Below are positions 42,856-54,799 of a stretch of 64,000 bases of DNA, in pieces; positions within the stretch are counted from its first letter, which is position 1, and the number at the start of each line of letters is the position of its first letter. The stretch is from Ascaphus truei. Its lineage: Eukaryota; Chordata; Amphibia; Anura; Ascaphidae. Below the pieces are notes generated by a model. It made no database searches. It worked only from the letters and a program-made list of their open reading frames with translations, and was not told where the DNA came from. Both the position numbers and the translations under genes were made by a program. The DNA is taken from NCBI GenBank assembly GCA_036426205.1, contig CM071570.1, positions 1,344,788 through 1,408,787 of the forward strand, read 5' to 3'.

Positions 42856-43812
42856 TTAATGCCGCCACCCACGGCGCAAGCTTGGTATTACTTTGCTCGG
42901 CGCGTGGTAGGTCTTCCGTGCTGTCCTCTCTCCATTCAGCCCTGTACACATGCGCGCCGGGGCAGACCCACCGACGCGTCACATCCGGCCTTTCCTTCGG
43001 CCAGACTACTCCACCCCTTGTCGCGCTCATGTGCGCACGCGCCAATATGTCCATCTCCACTGACCGCCAATGGTAGCTTCCTCCCACACCTCCCCTGCAT
43101 CCTTCTCAAGCCTATCAGCGCTCACCTCATCTCGACATACGCTGGGGGTTCTCTTTGCGCCTCCTATCGTATATAGTTGACAAAAGCCCTGAGCTGAGCG
43201 AGCATAGTCAGTCTCTGGTTGTGCTTCTAAGCTACTCGCAGCTGCTCTGCTCTTCCGTTACAGACCTTGCTTGAATCATGGACTCCTACGCCTCTGGCAC
43301 CCCGAACCCTGGCTCGCCCTACGGATCTACCTTCTCTATCTCCTCAACTGCGCTTTGACGACTCCGACTACTCTTGCATATCTCACCGACCTGAATCTGG
43401 CGTTACCTCTACGATCTGACACTCCCGCTACCGAACTAGGATATCCACCTCTAGCTTACCGCGACCCACTCACGCAGGTTGTAGTGTCCAAGAACGCTAT
43501 GGCTTTGTCTCGTTTAACCCGGAGAAACAGGCTGATATGGAGGGTTGCTCTGGCACCCCGTCACATGACCCCACTACTACCTTTCTCCTCGGAATGTTAC
43601 TTTGACTTCTCTACTCTTGACTACTCGGAATGGATGCTACCTCTTCGTCTACTCTCTGCGAATAGCTTCCCACACTCCGCTCCTACCTGCCCACATCACG
43701 CTGCTTAGGTCAGTGTTCTTCCCTTACTCGCACGCCCACTCGCCCTTGGTCCTCTGCCGCAGTTCCAGTCCAGATTTGCTGTGGTGAAGCACCTCTATAG
43801 TCGCCGGGGACA
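42856..43812 (+). mobile_element. Ty3/gypsy LTR (unit 1)
   Basis: It corresponds to 50500-51241 but is longer because of many small insertions and extra segments. It starts at 'ttaatgccgccacccacggc' and ends 'ggggaca' just before a gag start. Confidence 0.65.
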
Positions 43813-45270
43813 TTCTGCTCAGCCAACAGACCTGGACTCCGCCGCCTGAGGTGGGTCGACGCTTAAGCGAAACAGGAGGGCCTTTTCAGAAGGAAGTAGA
43901 GACTTGTCTTCTCAAAATACCAAGCGCTATGGAACTGCTCCAAACTCCTTGAGGCTACCATTTCGGAACAAATCAAATTCCTTTGTACCTCTCCGAGATG
44001 CTGCCGCTCCTCACTGCTCAATCTTCTCACCTGCCGGTGCCGCCACACTCACCCTCCGGAACCGATCTTACTTACTCCCAATGAATCATGAGGGAGAGCC
44101 TTCAGCATGTTGGGCTTCCTAGGCAGTCGTCATCCATCCAATTGAGGTACTACCCTCTCATTTTCCTACTCCCCGTACCAAGTCGCGACTACATATTCTC
44201 GCTGATTGACCGATGATTGACTTGGCGCTGGAGCACACCATAATGGACGAGTAGTCAGAGGTAGGAAGAACGGCCGCACCTGACTTTCAACCTGGGACCG
44301 ATCTGTTGGAATTCCGGGGGTGTTCGATACACCAGGTAGGAGGGTACACAGCCCATCTTCTCTCCTCAATGTAATGCAGGGAGAATCGCATGGTGGCTCG
44401 CTACGCACTTGAATTTCACACTAGTGCCGGCAAGAAACAGGTGGATGCTGGTGAAGCAACTCAAACCGCAGTGTAGTCTGGCAGGTCTAATAACTCCCTC
44501 AAAGACGAACTGGGCGGCCTGGAGCGCTACAATCATTGGAGGAAATCATCCGCTTTGTATCCGTATGCACCAAACGGCTCAAGGAGCGAAGAGCAGAGAA
44601 AGGGGAACGCGTCAACAAGGTACCAACCAAGTTCCTTCTACATACAGCTCCCGCGGAAGTCCGTCTCCGTCATCTTCCGAAGAACCCATGCAGTGGGGGT
44701 GGATCGATTGTGTTTGACAGGACTACACCGTCGTCGGAGGGCCTCTGCATTTACTGCGGAAATAGTGGACACCTGGTGAGTACTGTCTTCAAGTCGGAGG
44801 AAACGCCAAGCCTCCGTGAGTATCGGGAGAACTCACGGGCATTGTAACCTCCTTCCCTCTCAAAACTACATCCAAGGTACTCCTCCTTAACCCTATCGGA
44901 GGCTTTGCGGGGACACATCACACAAAGGCTTCCTTTCTAGACTTCGGTTCTGGTGGGAAACTTTGGCGATCAGGCTGTTTGCGAGGAGAAGAACCAGATT
45001 CCTCTGGAAGCCAGAGGATTGGCCCAGTGGGCCTTGAAAGCACATTGACGTAGGCTTTGACAGCCCACATTCATTCACAGCAGGAACCATTTCCATCCTG
45101 TTCTTAAAGGATGACTGGTCACCACTCGAACATATAGTCAGTGGATGCCCACCACACGCCAGTGTACGACGTGAATATTGGGTCTTCCCGGCTACAGCAC
45201 CATAACCCCGACGCGAACTGGCTCCAGTACAAACCCATCACCTGGAGTGAGAGAATCGGTTGTCAAGAAC
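43813..45270 (+). pseudogene. Ty3/gypsy gag-protease (unit 1), frame destroyed
   Basis: It matches 51242-52645 along its length, including the zinc knuckle (CIYCGNSGHLV near 44745) and the protease block, but frames shift every few dozen bases. Confidence 0.75.
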
Positions 45271-45635
45271 GGTAGATACACCCCTCCATTACACAATATT
45301 ATACAACAGTGCATTAAAATAATGGTAAGTGAACAAAAGAAATGTATTTTATTTAACCACTGTATGTATGTATGTCTAGATCGATATATACATACAGGGT
45401 AAGAAATTATGTTGTTTTAAACGCTTGTGTGTGTAATGTATTTTCGAATTAGATAGATGTAATTTTTGGTCTTGTATGGTGTACTTTAGGTCATGGTGAG
45501 GCTTGCTTTTGTATATTGTATTTTTTGGTGTACTTATATTGTGCCTATAGTATCATTGATGTGCATACTGTATGTGTATGTTAGGGGGGTATAGGGGTTG
45601 TTGCTGTATTACATGTATGTATGTATATATTATAT

Positions 45636-45637
45636 TA

Positions 45638-45702
<65 letters not shown>
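45636..45702. repeat. (TA)n microsatellite
   Basis: About 30 uninterrupted TA units occupy this stretch. Unit 1 has a poly-A run at the same place (38085-38107). Confidence 0.95.
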
Positions 45703-45704
<2 letters not shown>

Positions 45705-46225
45705 TGGTTGACAAATCACCAAAAAATCTACTTGCTACACAAAAAAATCTACTCGCCACCTACAGTAGCGACATCTTTTATCACACTAAATGCCGGCGGC
45801 ATGCCGGGATCTACCCCAGCTGCCGCCAGTAAAAAACGCGCGCCGCCGCGTTTCCCCCACGCACCCCCCCTCCACATCGCTCGCAATTCCCTAACCCACC
45901 CCCCTTCTGTACCCCACCCGAACCCGCTTCTGTCATGCCCCTCTGCTTCCCCGCACCCCCAGCTTACCTAGATTTGAGCTCCGGGGTGTCGGGGAAGCCT
46001 GGGAAGCCGGGGAAGACGGGGCGCGGGCCGCGCATGTCACAGTGACGTCACAGTGCGCCGCCACGCCTGCGGCTACCCCTTCCCAGCCTCATACAGCCAG
46101 CGGCATTTGCTCGAATAAGAGCTGCCGCTGCTTTAGTACCAAACGTGTGCTGCTTGGCCAATATTTACTCGCCCGGGGGTTAATCCACTCGCCCGGGCGA
46201 GCAAATGTATAGGTTTGTCGAACAC

Positions 46226-46226
46226 G

Positions 46227-46279
<53 letters not shown>

Positions 46280-46285
46280 TATACA

Positions 46286-46319
<34 letters not shown>

Positions 46320-46372
46320 TATATATATTTATATATATATATATTTATATATATATATTTATTTATTTAGTG
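46226..46372. repeat. (TA)n-rich microsatellite
   Basis: TA runs are interspersed with 'tatatttatata' and 'acagtatacagta'. It is much shorter in unit 1 (38715-38745). Confidence 0.95.
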
Positions 46373-46481
46373 TGGGGCTGTTGTGTGTGTATTTTTTTTT
46401 ATTGTGGGTAGTGGGGGTGGGTGAAGGGGTTATTAGCCCCAACAGTGGTTATTTAGGGCTTGCGGGTGGGTAGCGGGAGGG

Positions 46482-46682
46482 CTTAACCCCTTCATGATCG
46501 TAGCGGTATTAACCGCTACGGTCGTGAAGGGGTTAAGTGCACCCACATCCCCCCACAAGCCCTAAACAAGCAACAAGTGCCAAATAACCCCTTCACCTAC
46601 CCCCGCTACCCACAATAAACCTGGCACGGTGGGTTAACCCCTTCATTGCCTTAGCGGTTAGCCGTTACGGTAATGAAGTGGC
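46482..46682. repeat. Pair of 'ttaaccccttcat' hairpins (unit 2)
   Basis: These are the counterparts of the unit 1 hairpins. The arms pair around CGGTATTAACCG and CGGTTAGCCG centres. Confidence 0.7.
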
Positions 46683-47388
46683 CTTTTAATGCATTTTACC
46701 TGCCTCGGATGCATGCCGGTGGGCTCCGGTGCTGGTATTAATGGGTATCAGCTCCGGAGTACTCCGGCATCAATCCAAGGCAGGAAAAAGGCCTGTTTTT
46801 TTTTTCCTGATTCCCCTGCTTAGTGCATAGACCCCGAAACGAGCGCGAAAATACCGCAATACACTCCGGACAAAAAAAAACGCATCTGTCCGCGGTTATC
46901 AAAGTTGCGCCGATTCGGCCGCATTAGGATAAAGGCGGCCGCCACTGTATGTAGAACCGTGGCACAATTTTGAAAAAAAATGTTTTGCCTCTTGTGTATT
47001 TTACTGGTGTCAATAGTCCACCTAGCATTGTACTTTTAGAAAAATAATATATATAGGCGTATATTAGACTGTGCAAATAGGGACAAAGGCGGTCTCAAAT
47101 GAATATAACAATCAGCTACTCATATCTCACTGTGAGGATAAATAAAGGTATGTTGTAGCTAGCCGGCTACAGATCTCCCGGCTTGCGGTACCGACCACAC
47201 TGCAATAAAGTGTGTCGGTACTGTATACCCTTTTTGTGTTGCCTGTTGGCCAGCTGAAGGTTTTGCTAGTGCTTTCTTAGGTGGTTTAGACTTTGTAACC
47301 TTGTTTTTTAGATGAGCGGTGTTTCTAGCTCTCACTGTATCCTTTTTTCTATTGGTTTTAGTGGCTGTGGGATACTGATGCTAGGTCA

Positions 47389-49368
47389 GGGTCAATACTT
47401 ATCCTTGTAGTACTGTAATCTCATCAGCAAGAGATCCCTGGTTTTTGAGGGCATCTTGCAAATACTATGAATGTTAGCTTTAGACAAAGGGGTAGAAAGA
47501 AGACATCCTTGAGAAGAAAGCAAGAGTCGGGATGGTGCATAGCGAGAAATTAGGGCTGCGACGTAAGGAGGGGTAAAAGAGTGTAAAGCTTTAAAAGTGA
47601 GGAGGAGAATTGAGTGTGAGATGCGGGATTTGATCGGATGCCAGGAGAGGGATTTCAGGAGGGGAGACGCGGAGACAGATTTAGGAAAGAGCAGAGCGAT
47701 TCTGGCAACAGCGTTAAGGATAGATTGTAGGGGAGACAGGTGAGAGGCAGGAAGGCCGGACAGCAGGAGGTTACAGTAATCAACTCGGGAGAGAATGAGG
47801 GCCTGAGTCAGAGTTTTAGCAGTCATGCAAGAGAGGAACGTGCGTATCTTTGTGATATTACAGAGGAAAAACGACAGGTTTTAGAAATGTTTTAAATGTG
47901 AGAGGAGAATGTGAGAGAGGAGTCAACTGTGACCCCTAAGCAGCATGCTTGAGCTACCAGGTGAATGATCGTACTTCCAACAGTAATGTGGAAGGAGGTA
48001 GAAGGGCCAGGTTTGGGAGGAAATATAAGAAGCTCTATTTTTGCCATGTTGAGTTTAAGGTGGCGGAGGGCCATTCAGGATGATATAGCAGAGAGACATT
48101 CAGAAATTTTGGTTTGTACAGCAGGTGTAAGTCGGGGGTTGAAAAGTACATTTGTGTGTCGTCTGCATAGAGGTGATATTTAAACCCAAGAGATGTTATT
48201 AAGTCACCTAGAGAGAGTGTGTAAAGAGAAAAGAGAAGAGGTCCCAGGACAGAGCCCTGGGGTACCCCCAAAGAGAGATCAATAGAGGAGGAGGAGGTGT
48301 TAGCAGACGAGACACTGAAAGTACGATGGGAGAGGTAAGAGGAGATCCAGGATAGAGCTTTGTTCCGAATACCAAGAGTATGGAGGATGTGAAGGAGAAG
48401 TGGGTGGTCCACGGTGTCAAATGCTGTCAGAGTGTTGTGACCTCTGTCTTTGGCAGCATGGAGGTCATCAGTTATTTTAGTGAAGGCTGATTCCGTGGAG
48501 TGAGCAGTGCGAAAGCCAGATTGTAGAGCATCTAGGAGAGAATAGGTATTGATAAAATGGAGCAAGCGAGAGAATACAAGACGTTCAAGGAGTTTAGAGG
48601 CAAAAGGAGGAGGGAGACAGGTCAATAGTTTGAAGGACAGGTAGGGTCAAGCTTGCTGTGTTTGAATGAGAAGGGAAAGGTACCAGAGTAGAGGGAGGAG
48701 TTAAAAATGTGTGTGAGCATAGGGGTTATTGTAGGACCAAGAGGTTTTAGGAGATGGGAGGGAATGAGGTCAAGAGAGCAAGTGGTAGAGAGAGAAGAGG
48801 AGATCAACAATGACACATCCTCCTCTGAGACAGTGGGAAAAGAGTCAAGGAAGGCAGGAGCAGAGTTAGGAAGAGGTGTAGGATGGGAGGAAGAAACATA
48901 GGAGATGTTCTAGCGTATGGATTCCGCGTTTTCCTTAAAATAGTCAGCAAAGTCCTGAGCTGAGATGGAGGAAGAAGAGGCAGCTGAGGGTGGGTTGAGT
49001 AGAGAGTCAAAGACAGAGAAGAGTCGGCATGGGTTAGACTTGTGCATGTTGATTAGAGTACAAAAGTAGGCTTGCTCAGCTTGCGAGAGGGTAGAGTTGA
49101 AACATGATAGCATAAATTTGTAGCGAAGGAAGTCTACGAGAGTATGAGATTTCCTCCAGAGGCGTTCAGAGGAACGAGTGGAGGAACAAAGCATGAGCGT
49201 GTGGGAATTTAGCCAGGGTCTAGGGTAAGAAGGGCGAGGACGGCAGAGAGAAAGCGGGGCATGTAAATCAAGAGAGGATGATAAGGCAGAGTTGTAGTTC
49301 CTGACCATGTTGTCAGGGTCTATAGCAGAGCTGAGAGGAGAGGGAGAAGCGTAAAGTGGACTCAAAGT
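47389..49368 (-). pseudogene. CR1/L2-type LINE ORF2, 5'-truncated
   Basis: On minus from 49365 it encodes the endonuclease-RT linker (...AQDFADYFKENAESIR). Further on, in longer frames, come LLERLVFSRLLHFINTYSLLDALQSGFR, STESAFTKITDDLH, the DTVDHPLLL motif A region, GVPQGSVLGPLLF (motif B) and YADDTQMYFS (motif C). The C-terminal part has ILSRVDYCNLLLSGLP and FKALHSFTPPYVAALISRYAPSRLL, typical of the CR1/L2/Rex1 group. The endonuclease is missing because the element stops at the LTR-like repeat at 49370. Frames break near 47830-48035 and 48625. The intact YADD shows that decay is by indels and not by loss of the active site. Confidence 0.88.
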
Positions 49369-49369
49369 T

Positions 49370-50499
49370 GTCAGAATGTGCCTAGATAAAAGGGTCCAGA
49401 GTTGCTAGATACCCCAAAAATGCACCCGGGATTCAGGTCTGATTCCTGGATACATATAGGCACATTGTCCCAGCAATATCTCCCATTGAAAATGCTTGCA
49501 CGACTCACTGCTAGGTTTCCCTGCTTCAGCACAGATCAGAAAGGTAAATGGGGCATAGGGATGTGAGGTGTCCCTGAAACAGTCAGGGGGTCCCTAGGTT
49601 AATGAGGATACCGCGTAAATGCCCATGTCACTCCGAACCTGTATAGGGGTTCTTAGGTGCTCTAACCATACATATAAGGTTGGGAGGGAATTCATAGAAT
49701 CCATATGAAGTCTATTTAGTAGGGTAGGGGGAATATGGCTAGTAGAAAATAAAGTGCAGCTATTAATTCTATTCATTACCAGACAGACTTAGGATTTTAA
49801 AGGGTATATTTTTTATTAGCAGTGTGTTTAAACATGCTTGTGCACAGTAATATGAGCTGGGTCTTTCAAAACCTATGTTCCGAGCTGGCCACTGAACTAC
49901 CACCTTGGTGCCAGTGAGTCTGCTCGGACATCGCAGATGAAAGCCACCAGAGGCTGCCAGGTGTGAAGAACATTTGGGCAGGAGGGAAAGGCTCAAGTAG
50001 CTATGTCTGAGATGAATAGAAGTCCTTTGGCTACCATGTGCCTCAACAGACATGGAGGAGCCCGACCCAGCGGGCGGCTTCTGAATACCAAGTGGCAGAG
50101 GAGCTATCTGGCGCATGCCCGTGGCAGATTCCGAATCCCTGCTTGCCCAGCTTCAGTGGACTGGAAGCGCTCTGATTGGCTGGTGACAAATTTCCCACGC
50201 TCGGATTGGCTGTAGTATTTCCTGAATGAACTCAGAAATACTATAAGAATCCCTCAGCAATTCCAGTCATGAGATTCTCAGCACCAGAACAGCAGCGGCA
50301 AATTTGAATGGACCAAAAGATGCTCAGAGAGAAATAGCATAAACACGGGCTTCAGAAAATCCGAGGTGAAATATATTCTGTCCAGCTTTTCGCGGCCAAG
50401 TTTTCAAAAATGAACGTTGCGGTCGCGTCTAGGATTGCAAGCCGATTTTAGTTCCAGGATGTTTGGGGCTAACTCCCGGTGAAGTGATTTCAAGTCGAG
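49370..50499 (+). mobile_element. LTR-like repeat R2 (unit 2), left part
   Basis: It begins TGTCAGAATGTGCC and continues until it is interrupted by a gypsy element at 50500. The R2 sequence resumes at 52921 and ends GGTCTCCCGTGACA at 53191, as in the uninterrupted copy at 16617-17455. Confidence 0.7.
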
Positions 50500-51241
50500 T
50501 GTAATGCCGCCACCCACGGCGCAAGCTTCGGCTCTTACTTCTGCCGTCGGGGTGCGTAGCGTCCGTTCCCGTGGCCTCTCCTCTCTCCCTTCAGGCCCTG
50601 CTACACATGCGCGCCGCCGGGGCAGACCCCCGCACGCGTCTACAGTTCCGGCTTTCCTTCCCGGCAGACTTACTCCACCCCTTCCGTCGCGCTCATCGTG
50701 CGCACGCGCCAATATGTCCATCTCCACTGCCGCCAATGTACTTGTTCCTCCCACACCTGCCCTGCATCCTTCCTCAGCCTATCAGCGCTCTACCTTCATC
50801 TGACATCACCGCTGGGGGTTCTCTTTGGCTCCTATCAGTATATAGTGCTACCAGCCCTGAGCTGATTGCTGAGCATAGTCAGTCTCTGGTTGTGCTTGCT
50901 ACAAGCTACTTCGCAGTCTGCTCTTGTCTTCCGTTACAGACCCTTGCTTGAATCTGGACTCCCGACCTCTGGCACCCTCGAACCCTGGCTCGCCCTACGG
51001 ACTTCTACCTTCTCCTCTCCTCAACTTTGGCTTTGGACTCCGACTACTCTTGATCTCTCCGACACTGAATCTGGCAAGTACCTCTACGATTCTACACTCT
51101 CCTGCCCCGAACTAGGCTATCCACACTACTCTGCTTACCGGACCCACTCACGCAGCTGTAGGGCAGTGGTTTTCCTGTATCCCCACTTTGGCCTCGCGGT
51201 CCAGTCCGATTTGTGGTGAGCACTCCTATAGTCCCGTGACA
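50500..51241 (+). mobile_element. Ty3/gypsy 5' LTR
   Basis: It runs TGTAATGCCGCC...CCCGTGACA, 742 bp. It closely matches the solo LTR at 53698-54444 (747 bp). The bases flanking the element, TCGAG (50495-50499) and TGGAG (52921-52925), agree at four of five positions and may be a mutated target duplication. Confidence 0.88.
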
Positions 51242-51243
51242 TT

Positions 51244-52215
51244 ATGCTCAGCCCAACAGACCTGGACTCCGCTGAGGTGGGTCGACGCTTAAGCGAACAG
51301 GATGGCCTTTTCAAGGAAGTAGAGACTTGTCTCTCTCAAAATACCCAGCGTATGGAACTGCTCCAAAACTCCTTGGGTACCATTTCGGAACAACTCAAAT
51401 TCCTTCTGTCCTCTCCCGAGACTGCTGCCGCTCCTCCTGCTCCTATCTTCTCCCTGCCGGTGCCTCCAACTCACCCTCCTGAACCTGACCTACCTACTCC
51501 CAATCGCTATGCGGGAGAGCCTTCAGCATGTTGTGGCTTCCTGAGGCAGTGTTCCATCCAATTTGAGCTTCTACCCTCTCATTTTCCTACTCCCCGTTCC
51601 AAGGTCGCGTACATTATCTCGCTGTTGACCGATGATGCCTTGGCCTGGGCTACACCCATATGGGAGTAACGGCCGGACCTGACTTTCAACCTGGACCGAT
51701 TCTGTGTTGAATTCCGGAGGGTGTTCGATACACCAGGTAGGAGGGTAACAGCCGCATCTTCTCTCCTCAATGTAATGCAGGGAAATCGCTCTGTGGCTCG
51801 CTACGCACTTGAATTTCACACTATTGCGGCAGAAACAAGGTGGAATGCTGAAGCACTCACCGCAGTGTTCTGGCAGGGTCTAAATAACTCCCTCAAAGAC
51901 GAACTGGCGGCCCTGGAGCGTCCTACATCATTGGAGGAACTCATCGCGCTTTGTATCCGTATGGACCAACGGCTCCAGGAGCGAAGAGCAGAGAAAGGGA
52001 AGCGTCAAAAAGGTACCCAACCAACTTCCTTCTCACATACAGCTCCAGGGAAGTCCGTCTCCGTATCTTCCGAAGAACCCATGCAGCTGGGTGGGACTCG
52101 TCTTTCGTTGACAGACTACACCAGCGTCGGACGGGCCTCTGCATTTACTGCGGAAATAGTGGACACCTGGTGAGTACCTGTCCTTCCAAGTCGGGAAACG
52201 CCAGCCTCCAGTGAG
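51244..52215 (+). pseudogene. Ty3/gypsy gag
   Basis: The ATG at 51244 lies two bases after the LTR. The N-terminal part has a coiled segment (LSEQDGLFKEVETCLSQNTQ...EQLKFLL) and a proline-rich linker. The capsid part follows (FELLPSHFPTPRSKVAYIISLLTDDALAWATPIWE). A CAA-to-TAA change at 51667 stops the frame, after which capsid continues (FRRVFDTPGRR..., ARYALEFHTIAAETRWNAEALTAVFWQGL). After a frameshift near 52115 comes the zinc knuckle CIYCGNSGHLVSTC (C-x2-C-x4-H-x4-C). It would form the particle core. Confidence 0.85.
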
Positions 52216-52645
52216 TACTGGGAGAACTACACTGGGCATTGTAACCTCTCCTTCCTCTCCCAAACTACCATCCAAGGTACTCCTTCCTATAACCCTATCA
52301 GGAGGCTTTGGGGACATCACCACAAAGGCCTTTCTAGACTTCGGTTCTGGTGGGAACTTTGTCGATCAGGCTTTTGCGGAGAAGAACCAGATTCCTCTGG
52401 TAGCCAAGGATTGGCCCGTGGGCCTTGAAGCCATTGACGGTAGGCTTTTGCAGCCCACATTCATTTCACAGCAGACCATTTCCCTCCGTCTTAAGATGAC
52501 TGGTCACCACTCCGAACATATTCAGTTGGATGCCATCCACACGCCAGCTGTAGACGTGATATTGGGTCTTCCCTGGCTCCAGCACCATAACCCCCCGATC
52601 GACTGGCTCCAGTCACAACCCATCACCTGGAGAGATCGGTGTCAA
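52216..52645 (+). pseudogene. Ty3/gypsy protease, truncated
   Basis: This frame encodes LPITLSGGFGDITTKAFLDFGSGGNFVDQAFA, the aspartic protease region (the usual D-S/T-G is changed to D-F-G), through VDVILGLPWLQHHNPPIDW. It breaks off at about 52645 directly into LTR sequence, so reverse transcriptase, RNase H and integrase are deleted. Confidence 0.82.
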
Positions 52646-52648
52646 GAC

Positions 52649-52920
52649 TGGCACCCTCAAACCCTGGCTCGCCCTACGGACTTCTACCTTCTCCTCTCCT
52701 CGACTTTGGCTTTGGACTCCGACTACTCTTGATCTCTCCGACCCTGAATCTGGCAAGTACCTCTACGATTCTACACTCCCCTGCCCCGAACCAGGCTATC
52801 CACACTACTCTACTTACCGGACCCGCTCACGTGGCTGTAGGGTGGTGGTTTTCCTGTATCCCCACCTCGGCCTTGCGGTCCAGTCCAGTTTGTGGTGAGC
52901 ACTCCTATAGTCCCGTGACA
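52649..52920 (+). mobile_element. Ty3/gypsy 3' LTR, last 272 bp
   Basis: Sequence from 'ggcaccctcaaaccctggct' to 'cccgtgaca' equals the last third of the LTR. The junction with protease at 52645-52650 shares a few bases ('tggcaccctc'), consistent with a deletion by short-homology recombination. Confidence 0.85.
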
Positions 52921-53191
52921 TGGAGGAGGAGTGGTTCCGTCTGGAACTTCATGACGATTTCAGTTCCAGGACATTTCGTGCTAAGTTCCAGTCAACAAAA
53001 GACTCTTGGAAAGTCTAGTTTTTTGCCCGAGGTCCCAAGTAAGTATGTCTCTTCTTATTCAATTTGTGTTCCATTGTGTGTGTGCCTATTTTCAATTAAT
53101 AAATGTACAATTTATTTCATTATCTTGTTTTGCTCAATGTATGATCCTGGTAAAAAAGTGTAAAGGTCAGGTCTCCCGTGACAACTATAAC
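52921..53191 (+). mobile_element. LTR-like repeat R2 (unit 2), right part
   Basis: It resumes R2 after the gypsy insertion and has the same 'aataaatgtacaa' signal and GGTCTCCCGTGACA end as 17455. Confidence 0.65.
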
Positions 53192-53319
53192 TTTTCATGC
53201 AAAAAAATCTGGCCCCTGGCTTTTAGTGCTATGTAGCTGACAGGGACCCACGAGGCCCAAAGGTAACTATATGGGCTTAACCTTTATTGTATAGCCTAGT
53301 CACCCATGCCCGTCTGTGG
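53192..53319. other. Repeat-derived spacer
   Basis: It resembles 1765-1860. No gene is seen. Confidence 0.35.
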
Positions 53320-53697
53320 CAATGCGAGGGTTAATCAGGCCTAAATAAGGTATTATACCCGGCTGATTAACCCCAACTCGCATTGGGAGTGAAGGGGTTA
53401 AAGGTATCTGCACTACACTATTGTATTTGCCCAGTCCCCACCTTCTTAACCCCAATTTGCAGGCTATTCCCTGCCTGCTGTAATAGAAATAAATGCAAAG
53501 TGTGCTATAATCTTTGTAGGCACAAGATGGCGTTGTGAGCACCGAAGCCAGCTCTGATTGAAGAAGCGTGGCTGCGCTTGGGAGGTCTGTTTGAAGTATG
53601 GGTATCCATTTCTATCCGTTCGACCTCGTAACCGCAAGTCAATTGAATAATTGGCTTGCGGTTTGTTTTGAAGTGGTTTACCGATAAAATGTATCCG

Positions 53698-54444
53698 TGT
53701 AAGGCCGCTACCCACGGTGCCCGCTGCGGCTCTTACCTCCGCTGTCGGGGTGCGCGGCACCCGGTCACGTGGTCCCCCTTCTCTTCCTTCTCCTCCTGCA
53801 GCTCCTGCTGCCCATGCGCACCACCGTGGTAGACCCGCGCGCGTGGCTATAGTTCCTGTTTTTCTTCCCGGCGAACTCAACCCGCCCCTTCCGTCGCGCG
53901 CGTCGCGCGCGCTAACATGTACATCTCCACTGCCGCCAATGTTATTGTTCCGTTCCCACCTGTCCTGCATCCTGCCTCAGCCTATCAGTGCTCTACCTTC
54001 ATCTGACATCACCACTGGAGGTTCTCATTGGCTCCTGTCAGTATATAGTGCTACCAGCCCAGAGATGATTGCTGAGCATAGTCAGTCTCTAGTTGTGCTT
54101 GCTACAAGCTACTTCGCAGTCTGCTCTTTTCTTCCGATACAGACCCTAGCTTGAACCTGGACTCCCGATCTCTGGCACCCTCGAACCCCGGCTCGCCCAA
54201 CGGACTTCTACCTTCTCCTCTCCTCGACTTTGGCTTTGGACACCGACTACTCTTGATCTCTCCAACCCCGGATCTGGCAAGTACCTCTACCACTCTACAC
54301 TCTCCTGTCCCAAACCAGGCTATCTACACTACTCTGCTAACCGGACCCGCTCACGCGGCTGTAGGGCGGTGGTTTTCCTGTATCCTCACCTCGGCCTTGT
54401 GGACCAGTCCGGTTTGTGGTGAGCACTCCTATATTCCCATGACA
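53698..54444 (+). mobile_element. Solo LTR of a Ty3/gypsy element with 5-bp target duplication
   Basis: It runs TGTAAGGCCGC...CCCATGACA, 747 bp, and is flanked on both sides by ATCCG (53693-53697 and 54445-54449). The empty site is visible in repeat X copy 1 near 21145-21155, where GTATCCG runs directly into TTACCTTGTTAG. A solo LTR forms by recombination between the two LTRs of a full element. Confidence 0.95.
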
Positions 54445-54799
54445 ATCCGTAACTTGTTAGCCCCGTAACTTGAAAGGCAGAAAGTCTATTGCCGTGGGAA
54501 GTGGGTCAATTGACGTGAGAAGTAGATGAACTTGGCTTCCCACAAGCAAGCATTTCAATTAAGGGGGCTAACTCACGAAGGGAGACAGCAGTACCCTGAT
54601 TTTTAGTGTGCAAGTGTTCATAAATAAACCACTCACATACATACAGTAGAAAAAATTACAGTTGTGGTACACCCAGAACATGATGTTGTAATAAAGTGTG
54701 TAATACCGCGAATTTAAAAAGTACAGGCAGGAACTGTTTTCTGTAACCCCGGGAAGAAATCCTTTGGCATGTAAATATGCTAAAGGTGAATGAGCTGAG

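Larger units (their letters stand above)
37796..45270 (+). repeat. Duplicated 7.4-kb block, unit 1
   Basis: Unit 1 follows the same order as 45345-52645: 'ccactgtatgtatgtatgtc', GC-rich segment, hairpins, LINE reverse transcriptase on minus, LTR-like repeat R2, gypsy LTR, gag and protease. It differs from unit 2 mostly by one-base insertions and deletions spread over all parts, including the coding ones, where unit 2 keeps longer frames. Confidence 0.9.
45345..52645 (+). repeat. Duplicated 7.3-kb block, unit 2
   Basis: This is the second, better preserved version of 37796-45270. The 75 bp between the units (45271-45344) is present only once. Confidence 0.9.

Noticed and set aside
45553..46411. 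Tyr/Ile-repeat frames on both strands
   Set aside because: They come from (TA)n microsatellites.
52650..53163. Coding exon joining protease to a downstream frame
   Set aside because: The frame simply runs from truncated gypsy protease into LTR sequence. Matching LTR copies show that it is non-coding.
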